Shown: one piece after another, positions 44,643 through 54,273 of the stretch
Numbering within the stretch: position 1 is the stretch's first letter
Layout: each line of letters opens with the position of its first letter
From: Actinomycetota bacterium
GTDB lineage: Bacteria > Actinomycetota > Actinomycetes > JACCUZ01
Reading direction: 5' to 3'
Length of the DNA stretch: 64,000 nt
NCBI GenBank assembly: GCA_030841035.1
Contig: JAVEDI010000114.1
Location: forward strand, 25,457-89,456
Translations under genes and position numbers: made by a program
The notes under the pieces: generated by a model
Told to the model about the DNA's origin: nothing
Database searches by the model: none
What the model saw: only the letters and a program-made list of their open reading frames with translations

Positions 44643-44787
44643 CGGGCCAGCATGCCGGACTCCCCGCAGACCCGTGACCGACGTACGGTCGGAGGGCGCG
44701 GCTGCACCGTTCCCCGTCCCCCACCGCCTCAGGATCGGTAGGGTCACGGCCACGCGACGGCCAACAGACTGCGAGGAGTGGCACAGG

Positions 44788-46590
44788 ATGGACGAGTACG
44801 CCTGCCCTGCCGTGGTCGACCGGCCGACCGGCAACCTCACCGACCTCGTGGTCGACAACGCCACGCAGGCCCCGCACAAGGTCGTGTTCAGCCGTCGCGC
44901 GGGTGACCGCTGGCTCGACGTCACCTGCCGGGAGTTCCTGACCGAGGTGAGCGCAGTCGCCAAGGGCCTGATCTCCTCCGGCATCGAGCCCGGCGACAGG
45001 GTCGGGCTGATGTCCCGCACCCGCTACGAGTGGACGCTGCTCGACTTCGCCATCTGGTTCTCCGGGGCGGTGACGGTGCCGGTCTACGAGACCTCCTCGG
45101 CGGAGCAGGTGCAATGGATCCTCAGCGACTCGGGCGCCAAGGCCTGCTTCGTCGAGACCGTCGAGCACGAGGCTCTCGTCGGCGGCGTCCGGGACAGCCT
45201 CGCTGACCTCGACCACGTCTGGACCATCGACAGGGGAGCGCTCGACTCGCTCACCGGTTCGGGCATCGACGTCGACGACGCGACGCTCGAGACGCGTCGC
45301 AACGCGGTCGCCGGCGACGCGCTCGCGACGATCATCTACACCTCCGGCACCACGGGCCGGCCGAAGGGCTGCGAGCTCACGCACCTGAACTTCCTCAGCG
45401 AGGTCGCCAACATCGTGCAGGCCGCAGGGGCCGAGAGCGGGCTCTCCATCCTGTTCCACGAGGAGGATGCGGCCACCCTGCTCTTCCTGCCGCTGGCCCA
45501 TGTGTTCGCCCGGGTGGTCGAGGTGGGCTGCGTCATGGCCCGGGCCCGCGTGGGTCACACGGCCGACGTCAAGAACCTGCTCGCCGACCTGGAGGTCTTC
45601 AAGCCGACCTTCATCCTGTCGGTGCCGCGCGTCTTCGAGAAGGTGTACAACTCGGCCGCACAGAAGGCGGAGGTCGCCGGCAAGGGCAAGATCTTCCACA
45701 CGGCCGCGGACACCGCGATCGCCTTCAGCGAGGCCCTCGACGAGGGGGGTCCAGGCCTCGGGCTGCGGGCGAAGCACGCCGTGTTCGACAAGCTGGTCTA
45801 CTCCAGGCTGCGGGCCGCACTGGGCGGCAAGACCCGCTGGTCGGTGTCGGGCGGAGCGCCCCTCGGCACCCGGCTGGGACACTTCTTCCGCGGGATCGGT
45901 CTCACCATCGTGGAGGGCTACGGCCTGACGGAGACGACAGCGGCCGCCACGGTCAACCGTCCCGACCACAACAGGATCGGCACCGTGGGGCGACCGCTGC
46001 CGGGTGTCACGGTCCGCATCGCCGGCGACGGCGAGATCCTGATCAAGGGCGGCATCGTCTTCCGGGGGTACTACAACAACCCCGCAGCCACCGCGGAGGC
46101 GCTGACCGACGGCTGGTTCCACAGCGGTGACATCGGCGAGCTGGACGGCGACGGCTACCTGCGGATCACCGGCCGCAAGAAGGAGCTCCTCGTCACCGCG
46201 GGCGGCAAGAACGTCGCTCCTGCCGCGCTCGAGGACCGGCTGCGTGCCCACCGGCTGGTCAGCCAGTGCATGGTCGTCGGCGACGCCCAGCCCTACATCG
46301 CCTGCCTCGTCACCCTCGACGAGGAGGTCCTGCCGGTGTGGCTGGAGCAGCACGGCAAGCCCGCCATGTCGGTGGCGGACGCCGCGGTCGACCCGCAGGT
46401 GCTGGCGGAGATCCAGGTCGCGGTCGACCAGGCCAACGCGTCGGTGTCCAAGGCCGAGGCGATCAAGCGGTTCAAGGTGCTCCCGGTCGACTGGACCGAG
46501 GAGACCGGCGAGCTGACACCCTCGCTCAAGCTCAAGCGCAACGTCGTGATGAAGGAGCACGCGGACGACGTGGACGCCCTCTACTCCTGA
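44788..46590 (+). CDS. fadD15: Long-chain fatty acid-CoA ligase (FadD15-like)
   Basis: 600 residues of the AMP-forming synthetase family. The P-loop IIYTSGTTGRPKGCELTHLN, the VEGYGLTETTAAATVN motif, DGWFHSGDIGELDGDGYLRI and GRKKELLVTAGGKNVAP, and the C-terminal LTPSLKLKRNVVMKEHAD with the catalytic lysine, are all present. It activates fatty acids as acyl-CoA via acyl-AMP. Start ATG at 44788 follows GAGGAG. A TAGGGT lies about 45 bases upstream. It equals mycobacterial Rv2187 in order and strand. Confidence 0.93.
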   Translation: MDEYACPAVVDRPTGNLTDLVVDNATQAPHKVVFSRRAGDRWLDVTCREFLTEVSAVAKGLISSGIEPGDRVGLMSRTRYEWTLLDFAIWFSGAVTVPVYETSSAEQVQWILSDSGAKACFVETVEHEALVGGVRDSLADLDHVWTIDRGALDSLTGSGIDVDDATLETRRNAVAGDALATIIYTSGTTGRPKGCELTHLNFLSEVANIVQAAGAESGLSILFHEEDAATLLFLPLAHVFARVVEVGCVMARARVGHTADVKNLLADLEVFKPTFILSVPRVFEKVYNSAAQKAEVAGKGKIFHTAADTAIAFSEALDEGGPGLGLRAKHAVFDKLVYSRLRAALGGKTRWSVSGGAPLGTRLGHFFRGIGLTIVEGYGLTETTAAATVNRPDHNRIGTVGRPLPGVTVRIAGDGEILIKGGIVFRGYYNNPAATAEALTDGWFHSGDIGELDGDGYLRITGRKKELLVTAGGKNVAPAALEDRLRAHRLVSQCMVVGDAQPYIACLVTLDEEVLPVWLEQHGKPAMSVADAAVDPQVLAEIQVAVDQANASVSKAEAIKRFKVLPVDWTEETGELTPSLKLKRNVVMKEHADDVDALYS

Positions 46591-46647
46591 CGAGGCCGAC
46601 TCCCGGGACCGGGTGCGCCCCCACCCGCGAAGGGCGAGGATGAGCCG

Positions 46648-47355
46648 GTGCCCACCCTCCTGGACGTACGCGACCTGCGCGTCGCGTTCGGCAGCATCGT
46701 GGCTGTCGACGGCTTGGATCTGGCCCTGCCGGGGGGAGCCTCGGTCGCGCTGATCGGCCGCAACGGCGCCGGGAAGTCGACGACCCTGCGCGTCCTCGCC
46801 GGCGTGCTGCCACCGACGTCCGGCACCGTGCGCGTGGCCGGGATCGACGTGGCGCGCTCCCCCTCCGAGGCCAAGGTGCGCACCGGCTACTGCCCGGACG
46901 TCGGCGGCCTCATCCCGCGGGCGACCCCGTGGGAGCACCTCCAGCTCGCCGCAACGCTGCGCGGGATGGGCCGCTCGTGGCCGGAGCGCGGCCGCGACCT
47001 GCTGGAGCGCTTCGACCTCGGCGACGTCGCCGACCGGGTGACCGCCGACTTCTCCCATGGCATGGGCCGGCGCCTGTCGGTGGTCCTCGCCGCGTTCCAC
47101 CAGCCCGACGTCCTGCTGCTCGACGAGCCGTTCGACGGGGTGGACCCGCTGGGCGTCGAGGCCACCATGGAGGTCATTCGCGAGCTTCGGCTGGCCGGAT
47201 CGGCCGTCCTGGTCTCCACTCATCTGCTCGACCTGGCCGTCCAGGCGTGCGCCGAGGCGGTCGTGCTGCGCCGCGGGGCCGTGGTCTCGGCCGCCCCGGT
47301 CGCGCAGCTGGCCGGCGAGGCCGGGGCGGTGCGCTACCGCTCGCTGCTGTCATGA
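46648..47355 (+). CDS. ABC transporter ATP-binding protein
   Basis: 235 residues. Walker A LIGRNGAGKSTTLRVLAGV, a signature-like DFSHGMGRRLSVVLAAF, Walker B DVLLLDEPFDGVDPLG and the H-loop VLVSTHLLDLA are complete. The ABC signature LSGGQ is replaced by FSHGMGRR, a common variant in ABC-2 exporters. It starts at GTG 46648 and overlaps the permease by four bases (ATGA). Substrate unknown. Confidence 0.92.
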   Translation: MPTLLDVRDLRVAFGSIVAVDGLDLALPGGASVALIGRNGAGKSTTLRVLAGVLPPTSGTVRVAGIDVARSPSEAKVRTGYCPDVGGLIPRATPWEHLQLAATLRGMGRSWPERGRDLLERFDLGDVADRVTADFSHGMGRRLSVVLAAFHQPDVLLLDEPFDGVDPLGVEATMEVIRELRLAGSAVLVSTHLLDLAVQACAEAVVLRRGAVVSAAPVAQLAGEAGAVRYRSLLS

Positions 47356-48851
47356 GCGGGCAGCTGGCACCGCTCATCGCGCTGCGCTGGCGGATGGTCC
47401 GCACGCCCGGGGCGCGGTGGGGGTTCCTCGCGCTGGCCTCCGCGATCCCGCTGCTGTGCGTGCTGGCGGCGCTCGTCGGTGCCCTCGCGCCCGACGAGCG
47501 GCGTTTCGACGTCCTGCTGCTCGCCCCGACGGCGTACCTGTCGGTTGCCGTGCTCGCCGTCCTCGCGCCGCTGATCGCCGGGGGCGGCAACGAGCTGTTC
47601 CCGCCCGAGCAGCTCTCGGCGTACCCGGTGACCTCGCGCACCTACTTCACCGCCTCCCTCGCCCTCGCCCCCCTGAACCTCGCGTGGCTGTGCCAGCTGG
47701 TGGGGCTGGTCGGCCTGACGACGTACGTCGCCGGCAGCGGACCCGCCGTCCTGCTCTCGATCCTCACCTCCGTGGCGTACGTCGCAGCCGTCACCGTCGC
47801 CGGACAGGCTCTGGCGTGGTGGGTGGTCGGCGTCCGGACCCGCCGCCGCGGTCGGCTGCTCACCTGGGGGCTGGCCGCCCTGGTCCTGGGCGCCGGGGCG
47901 ACCGTGGTGGCCACCGGGCACGCCGTCACGTTCCTGGACTCGTCACCGACCACCTGGCTGGTGGTGGGCGCCGTGGCGGGCTCGACCGGCGACCTGGCCC
48001 GTTGGGCGCTCGCCACCGGCGGCCTGCTCGCCGCCACCTGGGTCGCCGCCCGGGCCGGCCTGCGGGCCTGTGACTGGAGCCTGCGCCAACCCGGCCAGCA
48101 GGGCGGCGAGGTGCACGCGCGCCCGCTCCGGCGTCGTCGGGTGCCGCGGAGCCCGCTGCGCGCCTGCCTGGCCATCGACCGGGCGAGCGTGTGGCGCTCC
48201 CGGTCGCTGCGCCGCGGCCTGCTGGTGCTCGCCATCCTGCCCGGTGCCGCGGCCGCCGTGGCCGACCTCCCGTGGTCCTCCTTGGTGCTGCTGCCGGCGC
48301 TGGTCGCCGCGGGCGCCGGCCTGCTCTTCGGCGTCAACGCGTTCTGCCTCGACGGCCAGGGGGCGATCTGGGTCGGCTCCCTGCCCGGGGACGCCCGCGT
48401 CCTCCTGCGGGCGAAGGGCCAGGTCATCGCCGAGGTGTGCACCGTCGCGGTCGTCGCGGCGGTGTCGGCCGGAAGCGTGCGCCTGGGCCGGGCCCCGACG
48501 GGGGTGGAAGCGGCCGCCATGCTGGCCTGCGCGGTCGTCTCCATCTCCCGGGTGGTCGCCACCTGCCTGCACCTGTCGGTGACCCACCCCTACCGGGCCG
48601 ACCTCCGGGGGCCGCGGGACACTCCCGCGCCGCCCGGGGTGATGGCGGCCTACTCGGTGCGGCTGGCCCTGTCGACGACTCTCGTCGCGATCTGGTTCTC
48701 GCTGTCCGCCCAGCTGCACGACTGGCGATACCCCGTCCTGCTCGCGGTGCCGTTGCTCCTGATCACCGCCCGGCGGCTGGTCGCGGTCGACGCCCTGTGG
48801 CGGCAGGCTGCTGTGCGCGCACAGGTCGTCACTAGGGTGACCAGTGGCTGA
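47352..48851 (+). CDS. ABC transporter membrane subunit (large permease)
   Basis: 499 residues with about 12 hydrophobic segments in two halves separated by a basic stretch near residue 255 (RPLRRRRVPRSPLRA). The two halves resemble each other in layout (each opens with an arginine-rich helix). Only one ATPase gene is beside it. It probably forms an exporter for an unknown substrate. The stop at 48851 is followed by a strong hairpin. Confidence 0.8.
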   Translation: MSGQLAPLIALRWRMVRTPGARWGFLALASAIPLLCVLAALVGALAPDERRFDVLLLAPTAYLSVAVLAVLAPLIAGGGNELFPPEQLSAYPVTSRTYFTASLALAPLNLAWLCQLVGLVGLTTYVAGSGPAVLLSILTSVAYVAAVTVAGQALAWWVVGVRTRRRGRLLTWGLAALVLGAGATVVATGHAVTFLDSSPTTWLVVGAVAGSTGDLARWALATGGLLAATWVAARAGLRACDWSLRQPGQQGGEVHARPLRRRRVPRSPLRACLAIDRASVWRSRSLRRGLLVLAILPGAAAAVADLPWSSLVLLPALVAAGAGLLFGVNAFCLDGQGAIWVGSLPGDARVLLRAKGQVIAEVCTVAVVAAVSAGSVRLGRAPTGVEAAAMLACAVVSISRVVATCLHLSVTHPYRADLRGPRDTPAPPGVMAAYSVRLALSTTLVAIWFSLSAQLHDWRYPVLLAVPLLLITARRLVAVDALWRQAAVRAQVVTRVTSG

Positions 48852-48873
48852 CCACCTACTTTGGCCCAAAACC

Positions 48874-48892
48874 GGCGCTCGCACCGAGCGCC
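48874..48892 (+). terminator. Perfect inverted repeat after the ABC permease gene
   Basis: GGCGCTCG, a three-base loop CAC, and CGAGCGCC form an 8-base perfect stem 22 bases after the permease stop and 107 bases before cpaB. No T-run follows, so it may be an actinobacterial stem-only terminator or an operator for the pilus operon. Confidence 0.55.
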
Positions 48893-48999
48893 GCGATATA
48901 CCGTGAGTCCTCGAGGCGCTCCGACGCGCGCCCTCGCCGACCCTCACACCTCTTCTGGACCGACACCCCCGCCCGCACAGCCGTCCGAGAGAAGGAGTC

Positions 49000-49719
49000 A
49001 TGGGACGCCGTACGCTGCTCCTAGTCGCCGCCCTGGTGGTCGCGGCTGTGGGCACCTCCCTGGTGTTCCTGTACGTCAACGGGGTCAACGACCGCGCGCT
49101 CGCCGACCAGCGTCCGGTCAATGTGCTGGTCGCGACCAAGATCATCGCGGCGGGGACGACGGCCGAGGAGGCGGAGAGATCCGCCTCGCTGGACCTCAAG
49201 CCCGTCAGCAGGGGCAGCGCGGCGCCCGGCGCCCTCGGCGACATCGAGGCGATCCGCACCAAGGTCGCCGTGTCCACGATCTATCCGGGAGAGCAGATCC
49301 TGCAGCAGAAGTTCAGCGACTCGGCCCAGACCAGCCCTCTCGTGATCCCGCAGGGAAAGCTGGCTGTCAGCGTCAGCCTCAACGACCCCAACCGGGTCGC
49401 CAACTTCGTGACTCCCGGCTCCGACGTCGCGGTGTTCATGACCATCGGTGACACCGGCGCCGGAGGCCTGCGCAGGACCAAGGTGCTGCTACCGAAGGTC
49501 CGGGTCATCGCCAACGGCGACCGGACCCTGACCTCGCCCGCGCCGGCCCCCGGGACCGCGAGCCAGAGCCCCGTCTTCACCCTCGCGGTGAACCAGGCCG
49601 ATGCGCAGCGGCTCATCCTGGCCTCGCAGCTCGGGCAGCTGTACTTCGCGCTCATCGGTGGCCAGGCGGTCGTCAACCCCGGGGATCCGGGCGTTCGGTC
49701 CGACCAGATCGGCGGCTGA
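49000..49719 (+). CDS. cpaB: Flp pilus assembly protein CpaB/RcpC-like (SAF domain)
   Basis: 239 residues. One N-terminal membrane helix (LLLVAALVVAAVGTSLVFLY), a SAF domain (VNVLVATKIIAAGTTAEEAE; ISTIYPGEQ-type turn VSTIYPGEQILQQKF) and the RcpC region (LAVSVSLNDPNRVANFVTPG; FTLAVNQADAQRLILASQLG). It is the outer, cell-wall-side part of the Tad secretion machine. First gene of the Tad locus; the ATG follows GAGAAGGAG at good spacing. Confidence 0.88.
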   Translation: MGRRTLLLVAALVVAAVGTSLVFLYVNGVNDRALADQRPVNVLVATKIIAAGTTAEEAERSASLDLKPVSRGSAAPGALGDIEAIRTKVAVSTIYPGEQILQQKFSDSAQTSPLVIPQGKLAVSVSLNDPNRVANFVTPGSDVAVFMTIGDTGAGGLRRTKVLLPKVRVIANGDRTLTSPAPAPGTASQSPVFTLAVNQADAQRLILASQLGQLYFALIGGQAVVNPGDPGVRSDQIGG

Positions 49720-49720
49720 C

Positions 49721-50926
49721 ATGACCTGCATCATCGACCTCGACCCGGCGACTGCCGAGACCCTCCACCAGGCCCTCGGTGCCGACACCCTCGTCCTCGC
49801 CTCCTTCGAGGTGCTGCGCCGCCACCTCGACGTACACCTCGGCGAGGACGCGGTCGTCGTCGGGCCGACCGTCGACCTGCACACCGCGCTCACCCTCGCC
49901 GAGCAGATGCGGGTCAGCCGGCCGAGCCTCGCCGTGGTGCTCGTGCGCCGTCGCGTCGACACGTCCGTGCTGACCGACGCGCTGCGCGCCGGCATGTTCG
50001 AGGTCGTCGACGAGCGCGACCTCGCGGGTCTCACCACGGCGGTACGTCGCGCGCGCGACCTGGCCCGCAAGCTGCGTGAGACGACCGGTTCGTCGCCCTC
50101 CGGCGAGGAGCACCGGCCGCGCGGCACGCTGGTCACGGTCTTCTCCGCGAAGGGCGGGTGCGGCAAGACCACCCTGGCGACCAACCTGGCAGCCGCGCTG
50201 GCCGACCGCGGACGGCGCGAGGTGTGCCTGGTCGACCTGGACCTCGCCTTCGGCGACGTGGCCATCGCGCTGCAGCTGTTCCCGGCCCACACGATCGCCG
50301 ACGCCGTGCCGCTGGCCGAGACCCTGGACATCCAGGCCGTCTCCTCGCTGCTCACGCCGCACTCCGCCGGCCTCACCACGCTGGTCGCCCCGATCGAGCC
50401 GGGCACGGCCGAGTCGATCCCCGCCAGCCTGATCTCGCGGGTGCTGGACGTGCTCAAGCGGAACTACGACTACGTGGTGGTCGACACCCCGCCGGCGTTC
50501 GACGACCACGTCCTCGCGGCGTTCGACCAGAGCGACATGGTCGCCCTGCTCGCGACCCTCGACATCCCGGCCCTGAAGAACCTCAAGCTCACCCTTGAGA
50601 CGCTCGACCTGTTGAACTACCCGCGCGAGAAGTGGCGGCTGGTGCTCAACCGGGCCGACTCCAAGGTCGGCCTGGCGCTCAACGAGGTCGAGAAGACGCT
50701 CAAGGCGCCGATCATCGCCCAGATCCCCAGCTCACGCGACGTACCCGCCTCGATCAACCGCGGCGTCCCGATCGTCCTCGACGACCCCAAGCACCCGGTC
50801 AGCCTCGCCATCAAGGCCTTCGCCGAGCGCTACATCGTCGCCGCCGGCGGCGGCGAGGACGAGGTCCCGAGCGACCTGCGTACCGACCGCCGCGGTCTGC
50901 TCAGGCGCAGGGCGCGGGTCCTATGA
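49721..50926 (+). CDS. cpaE: Pilus assembly ATPase CpaE/TadZ
   Basis: 401 residues. Residues 1-125 form a receiver-like domain (VVVGPTVDLHTALTLAEQMR). The MinD-like ATPase has VFSAKGGCGKTTLATNLAAA (deviant Walker A), VCLVDLDLAFGDVAIALQL, YVVVDTPPAFDDHVLAAFDQ and LVLNRADSKVGL. TadZ/CpaE localises the pilus at a cell pole in other bacteria. The ATG follows one base after the cpaB stop; its own stop overlaps cpaF (ATGA). Confidence 0.9.
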   Translation: MTCIIDLDPATAETLHQALGADTLVLASFEVLRRHLDVHLGEDAVVVGPTVDLHTALTLAEQMRVSRPSLAVVLVRRRVDTSVLTDALRAGMFEVVDERDLAGLTTAVRRARDLARKLRETTGSSPSGEEHRPRGTLVTVFSAKGGCGKTTLATNLAAALADRGRREVCLVDLDLAFGDVAIALQLFPAHTIADAVPLAETLDIQAVSSLLTPHSAGLTTLVAPIEPGTAESIPASLISRVLDVLKRNYDYVVVDTPPAFDDHVLAAFDQSDMVALLATLDIPALKNLKLTLETLDLLNYPREKWRLVLNRADSKVGLALNEVEKTLKAPIIAQIPSSRDVPASINRGVPIVLDDPKHPVSLAIKAFAERYIVAAGGGEDEVPSDLRTDRRGLLRRRARVL

Positions 50927-52311
50927 GCCTGGCCGACCGTCTCGCCGCGGCCCGGCGTGACCGGGACGTCGTCTCCACCGACCGCGAGACCCGGCCGCTG
51001 GGCGGCGGGACGCCGCGCCACCGTCGAGCAGGCGACCCCTTCGCGGCGCTCAAGCGCACGGTGCACCAGACGCTGCTGGACAGCCTCGGGCCCAAGCTCT
51101 ACGACTCCAACCTGACCCAGTCCGAGCTGGAGCAGCAGGTGCGCACCACGCTTCAGGAGGTGCTCGCCCAGGACGACACGCCCTTGACGGTCGCCGACCG
51201 GGCCCGCGTCGCGCAGGAGATCGCCGACGACATCCTCGGCTACGGACCGCTGGAGCCCTACCTGCGTGACGTCGATGTGAGCGAGGTCATGGTCAACGGC
51301 TTCGACGCCATCTACGTCGAGCGCGGCGGGCGCATCCACGAGGTCGAGGGGAGCTTCGCCGACGAGAACCACCTACGGCGCACCATCGACAAGATCGTGG
51401 CGCGAGTAGGCCGGCGGGTCGACGAGTCGAGCCCGATGGTCGACGCGCGGCTACCCGACGGCAGCCGGGTCAACGCCGTCATCCCGCCCCTCGCGATCGA
51501 CGGGTCTCTGCTGACGATCCGCAAGTTCAGCGCCGACCCCTACACCGTCAGCGACCTGGTGGGCTTCGGCACGCTGACCTCGGACACCGCTGCGTTCCTC
51601 GAGCGGTGCGTGCAGGGGCGGCTCAACATCCTCGTCAGCGGCGGCACCGGGGCGGGGAAGACGACGACGCTCAACGTGCTCTCGTCGTTCATCCCGGGCG
51701 ACGAGCGAGTCGTCACCATCGAGGACGCCGCCGAGCTGCAGCTGCACCAGGACCACGTACTGCGTCTCGAGTCACGGCCGCCGAACATCGAGGGCAAGGG
51801 CGAGGTCAGGATCCGTGACCTCGTGCGCAACGCGCTGCGGATGCGACCGGACCGCATCGTCGTCGGCGAGATCCGTGACGCCGCTGCGCTCGACATGTTG
51901 CAGGCGATGAACACCGGCCACGACGGCTCGATCTGCACCGTGCACGCCAACTCCCCCCGCGACGTGCTCTCCCGGGTCGAGACGATGGTTCTCATGGCAG
52001 GTGTCGACCTGCCGGTGCGCGCTATCCGCGAGCAGGTGTCCAGCGCCGTCGATCTGATCGTGCACCTGAGCAGGTTCCGCGACGGGACGCGCCATCTCAC
52101 GCACATCACCGAGGTCGTCGGCATGGAAGGCGACATCATCACCCTGCAGGACATCTTCGTGTTCGACCACTCGGCCGGGTTCGACGAGTCGGGGCGCTCG
52201 CTCGGGACGTTGCGGTCCACCGGGCTGCGGCCGCGGTTCGTCGACAAGCTCGCCGACAGCGGGGTCTACATCGAGCCCTCGATGCTCGGCCTCGAGAAGC
52301 ACGGGCAATGA
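50923..52311 (+). CDS. cpaF: Tad pilus secretion ATPase CpaF/TadA
   Basis: 462 residues. Walker A is NILVSGGTGAGKTTTLNVLS, Walker B-like RIVVGEIRDAAALDMLQAMN, with the Asp box EDAAELQLHQDHVLRLESRP and the His box TGHDGSICTVHANS typical of secretion ATPases. The N-terminal domain (IADDILGYGPLEPYLRDVDV) is CpaF-type. It powers assembly of Flp pilins. It overlaps cpaE and the VWA-tadB fusion gene by four bases each. Confidence 0.95.
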   Translation: MSLADRLAAARRDRDVVSTDRETRPLGGGTPRHRRAGDPFAALKRTVHQTLLDSLGPKLYDSNLTQSELEQQVRTTLQEVLAQDDTPLTVADRARVAQEIADDILGYGPLEPYLRDVDVSEVMVNGFDAIYVERGGRIHEVEGSFADENHLRRTIDKIVARVGRRVDESSPMVDARLPDGSRVNAVIPPLAIDGSLLTIRKFSADPYTVSDLVGFGTLTSDTAAFLERCVQGRLNILVSGGTGAGKTTTLNVLSSFIPGDERVVTIEDAAELQLHQDHVLRLESRPPNIEGKGEVRIRDLVRNALRMRPDRIVVGEIRDAAALDMLQAMNTGHDGSICTVHANSPRDVLSRVETMVLMAGVDLPVRAIREQVSSAVDLIVHLSRFRDGTRHLTHITEVVGMEGDIITLQDIFVFDHSAGFDESGRSLGTLRSTGLRPRFVDKLADSGVYIEPSMLGLEKHGQ

Positions 52312-54272
52312 GCCGGGCGCTGTGCCTCACCGGCGTGGTGGCTGTCTGCCTGAGCACGGCGCTGCTGAGCAGCTCGACCGCGCACGCCGCCTCGGCGACG
52401 AGCCCGCAGGCCGAGATCTCCCGGGTGGCGTCGCACGACGGGGTGCTCGACCTCGTCTTCCAGGCCACCGACCTGCCGGCAGGCGCCACCATCGACCCTG
52501 GGTCGGTACGGGTCACGGTCGACGGGCGACGCCTCGCCGCGACGGCCCGGCCGTTCCGGTCCAGCGACGACCAGCTCGGGCGAACCGCCGTACTCGCCTT
52601 CGACACGAGCCGGAGCATGAGCCGGCGTATCAACGCCGCGCGCGACGCCGCGATCGCCTTTCTCGACGACCTGCCGGCCGACGTCAAGGTCGGCCTGGTC
52701 ACGTTCGACACCTCGCCGCACGTCGTCTCGGTGCCGACGGTCGATCGCGCCGCGCTCGGGCGCGAGATCCGCCGGCTGACCATCGCCCCGGCCACGGGCA
52801 CGGCGCTGTACGACGGCACGCTGCGGGCGGTCGCGCTGGCCGGGGACGAAGGCTCGCGATCGGTGCTCCTGCTGACCGACGGCCGCGACTTCCGCAGCAG
52901 CACCGTCAGCCCGGCCGAGGCCCTCTCCACCGTGACGGCAGCCCGCCTCGCCGTCGACGCGGTCTACATCGGCTCCCCTCCGGCCCCGGCCAGCCTCGCG
53001 GCGCTGGTGGCCGCCGGAAAAGGTCAGGTCGCCAGCTCGGACACCACCCGGCTGACCGACCTCTTCCACCGCGCGGCCGAGGAGATCCGCAGCCAGATCC
53101 AGATCAGCGTGCCTGTCCCGCAACGACTGGCCGGCGCGTCGGTGAACGTGCGGGTCTCCGCCACGGCCGGCGGCATCGCGCTGCAGGACACCGCGCAGGG
53201 GACGTTCGGCGCCGCGGCGTCCGCCGCCGACCACGGCCCTCGCCCGGCGGCCACCGGGCTGGCCGCGCGGCTGGTGCCGGCGCAGCTGCTCCCGGTGGGG
53301 CTGCTCCTGCTGTTCGTGGGCCTGCTGGTCCTGCTGGCGCAGGCGCTGACCAGCAGCGGTCGCGGGGACCGCCAGCAGGGCCGGCTGCGGCGCAGGCTGT
53401 CCATCTACACCCTGACCGGACGAGCGCCGGGTCAGCCGGAGCCCGTCACGACGACCGTGCTGGGTCGAAGCCCGGTGGCCCGCTCGGCCGTGGAGCTCGC
53501 CGGCCGGGTCGTGCAGCAACGTGACTTCGAGACGACGATGGCCAAACGGCTGGACGCCGCAGGTGTGCCCCTGCGTCCGGCGGAGTGGACCCTCATCCAC
53601 CTCGGCTGCGCCACCGGACTGGGACTGTTCCTGCTGCTCGTCTCGGGCGGCGCCATCGTGGCGACCCTCCTCGGGATCTTCCTGGGTGCGGTCGGCCCAT
53701 GGATCTACCTCAGCTTCGCGGAGTCGCGCCGCAGCAGTGCCTTCCTCGCGCAGCTGCCCGACACCCTCCAGCTCATCGCGGGCAGCCTGTCCGCCGGCTA
53801 CTCGGTGCCGCAGGCGCTCGACACGGTGGTGCGCGAGGGACAGCAGCCGATGACCGGTGAGTTCAACCGTGCACTGGTCGAGACGCGCCTCGGCGTACCG
53901 ATCGACGACGCCCTCAACGGCGTGGCGACCCGCATGCAGAGCAAGGACTTCTCCTGGGTGGTGATGGCCTACCGGATCCAGCGCGACGTGGGCGGGAACC
54001 TGTCGGAGCTGCTCGGCACCCTGGCCGAGACGATGCGCGAGCGTGAACGTCTCCGGCGGCAGGTCCGAGCACTCTCCGCGGAGGGTCGCCTCTCGGGGTG
54101 GATCCTCGGGCTGCTCCCGCCGGGGTTCGCGCTCTATCTCGTCACGGTGCGGCCCGAGTACCTGCGCCCCCTCGTGACCGAGCCGCTGGGTCTGCTGCTG
54201 CTGGCCGTCGGTGGGGTCCTGCTGGCCGTCGGAGTGCTGTGGATGCGCAAGGCCGTGAAGGTGGAGGTCTGA
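52308..54272 (+). CDS. tadB: VWA domain fused to TadB (type II secretion F-type) membrane protein
   Basis: 654 residues, about twice the usual TadB. Residues 1-28 are a signal peptide (ending AHAA). A von Willebrand factor A domain follows, with a MIDAS DxSxS at Asp99-Ser101-Ser103 (FDTSRSMS), a Thr in ATGTALYDG and Asp191 in LLTDGRD. A membrane helix lies at 327-347. The C-terminal TadB/T2SSF domain has FLAQLPDTLQLIAGSLSAGY and GGNLSELLGTLAETMRERER plus further helices. So the VWA lies outside and is coupled to the pilus platform. Overlaps cpaF by four bases; tadC follows at once. Confidence 0.92.
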   Translation: MSRALCLTGVVAVCLSTALLSSSTAHAASATSPQAEISRVASHDGVLDLVFQATDLPAGATIDPGSVRVTVDGRRLAATARPFRSSDDQLGRTAVLAFDTSRSMSRRINAARDAAIAFLDDLPADVKVGLVTFDTSPHVVSVPTVDRAALGREIRRLTIAPATGTALYDGTLRAVALAGDEGSRSVLLLTDGRDFRSSTVSPAEALSTVTAARLAVDAVYIGSPPAPASLAALVAAGKGQVASSDTTRLTDLFHRAAEEIRSQIQISVPVPQRLAGASVNVRVSATAGGIALQDTAQGTFGAAASAADHGPRPAATGLAARLVPAQLLPVGLLLLFVGLLVLLAQALTSSGRGDRQQGRLRRRLSIYTLTGRAPGQPEPVTTTVLGRSPVARSAVELAGRVVQQRDFETTMAKRLDAAGVPLRPAEWTLIHLGCATGLGLFLLLVSGGAIVATLLGIFLGAVGPWIYLSFAESRRSSAFLAQLPDTLQLIAGSLSAGYSVPQALDTVVREGQQPMTGEFNRALVETRLGVPIDDALNGVATRMQSKDFSWVVMAYRIQRDVGGNLSELLGTLAETMRERERLRRQVRALSAEGRLSGWILGLLPPGFALYLVTVRPEYLRPLVTEPLGLLLLAVGGVLLAVGVLWMRKAVKVEV

Positions 54273-54273
54273 C

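Noticed and set aside
44152..47223. A 1,023-codon reverse open frame
   Set aside because: Antisense shadow of the acyl-CoA ligase and ABC ATPase; the length follows from high GC at third positions.
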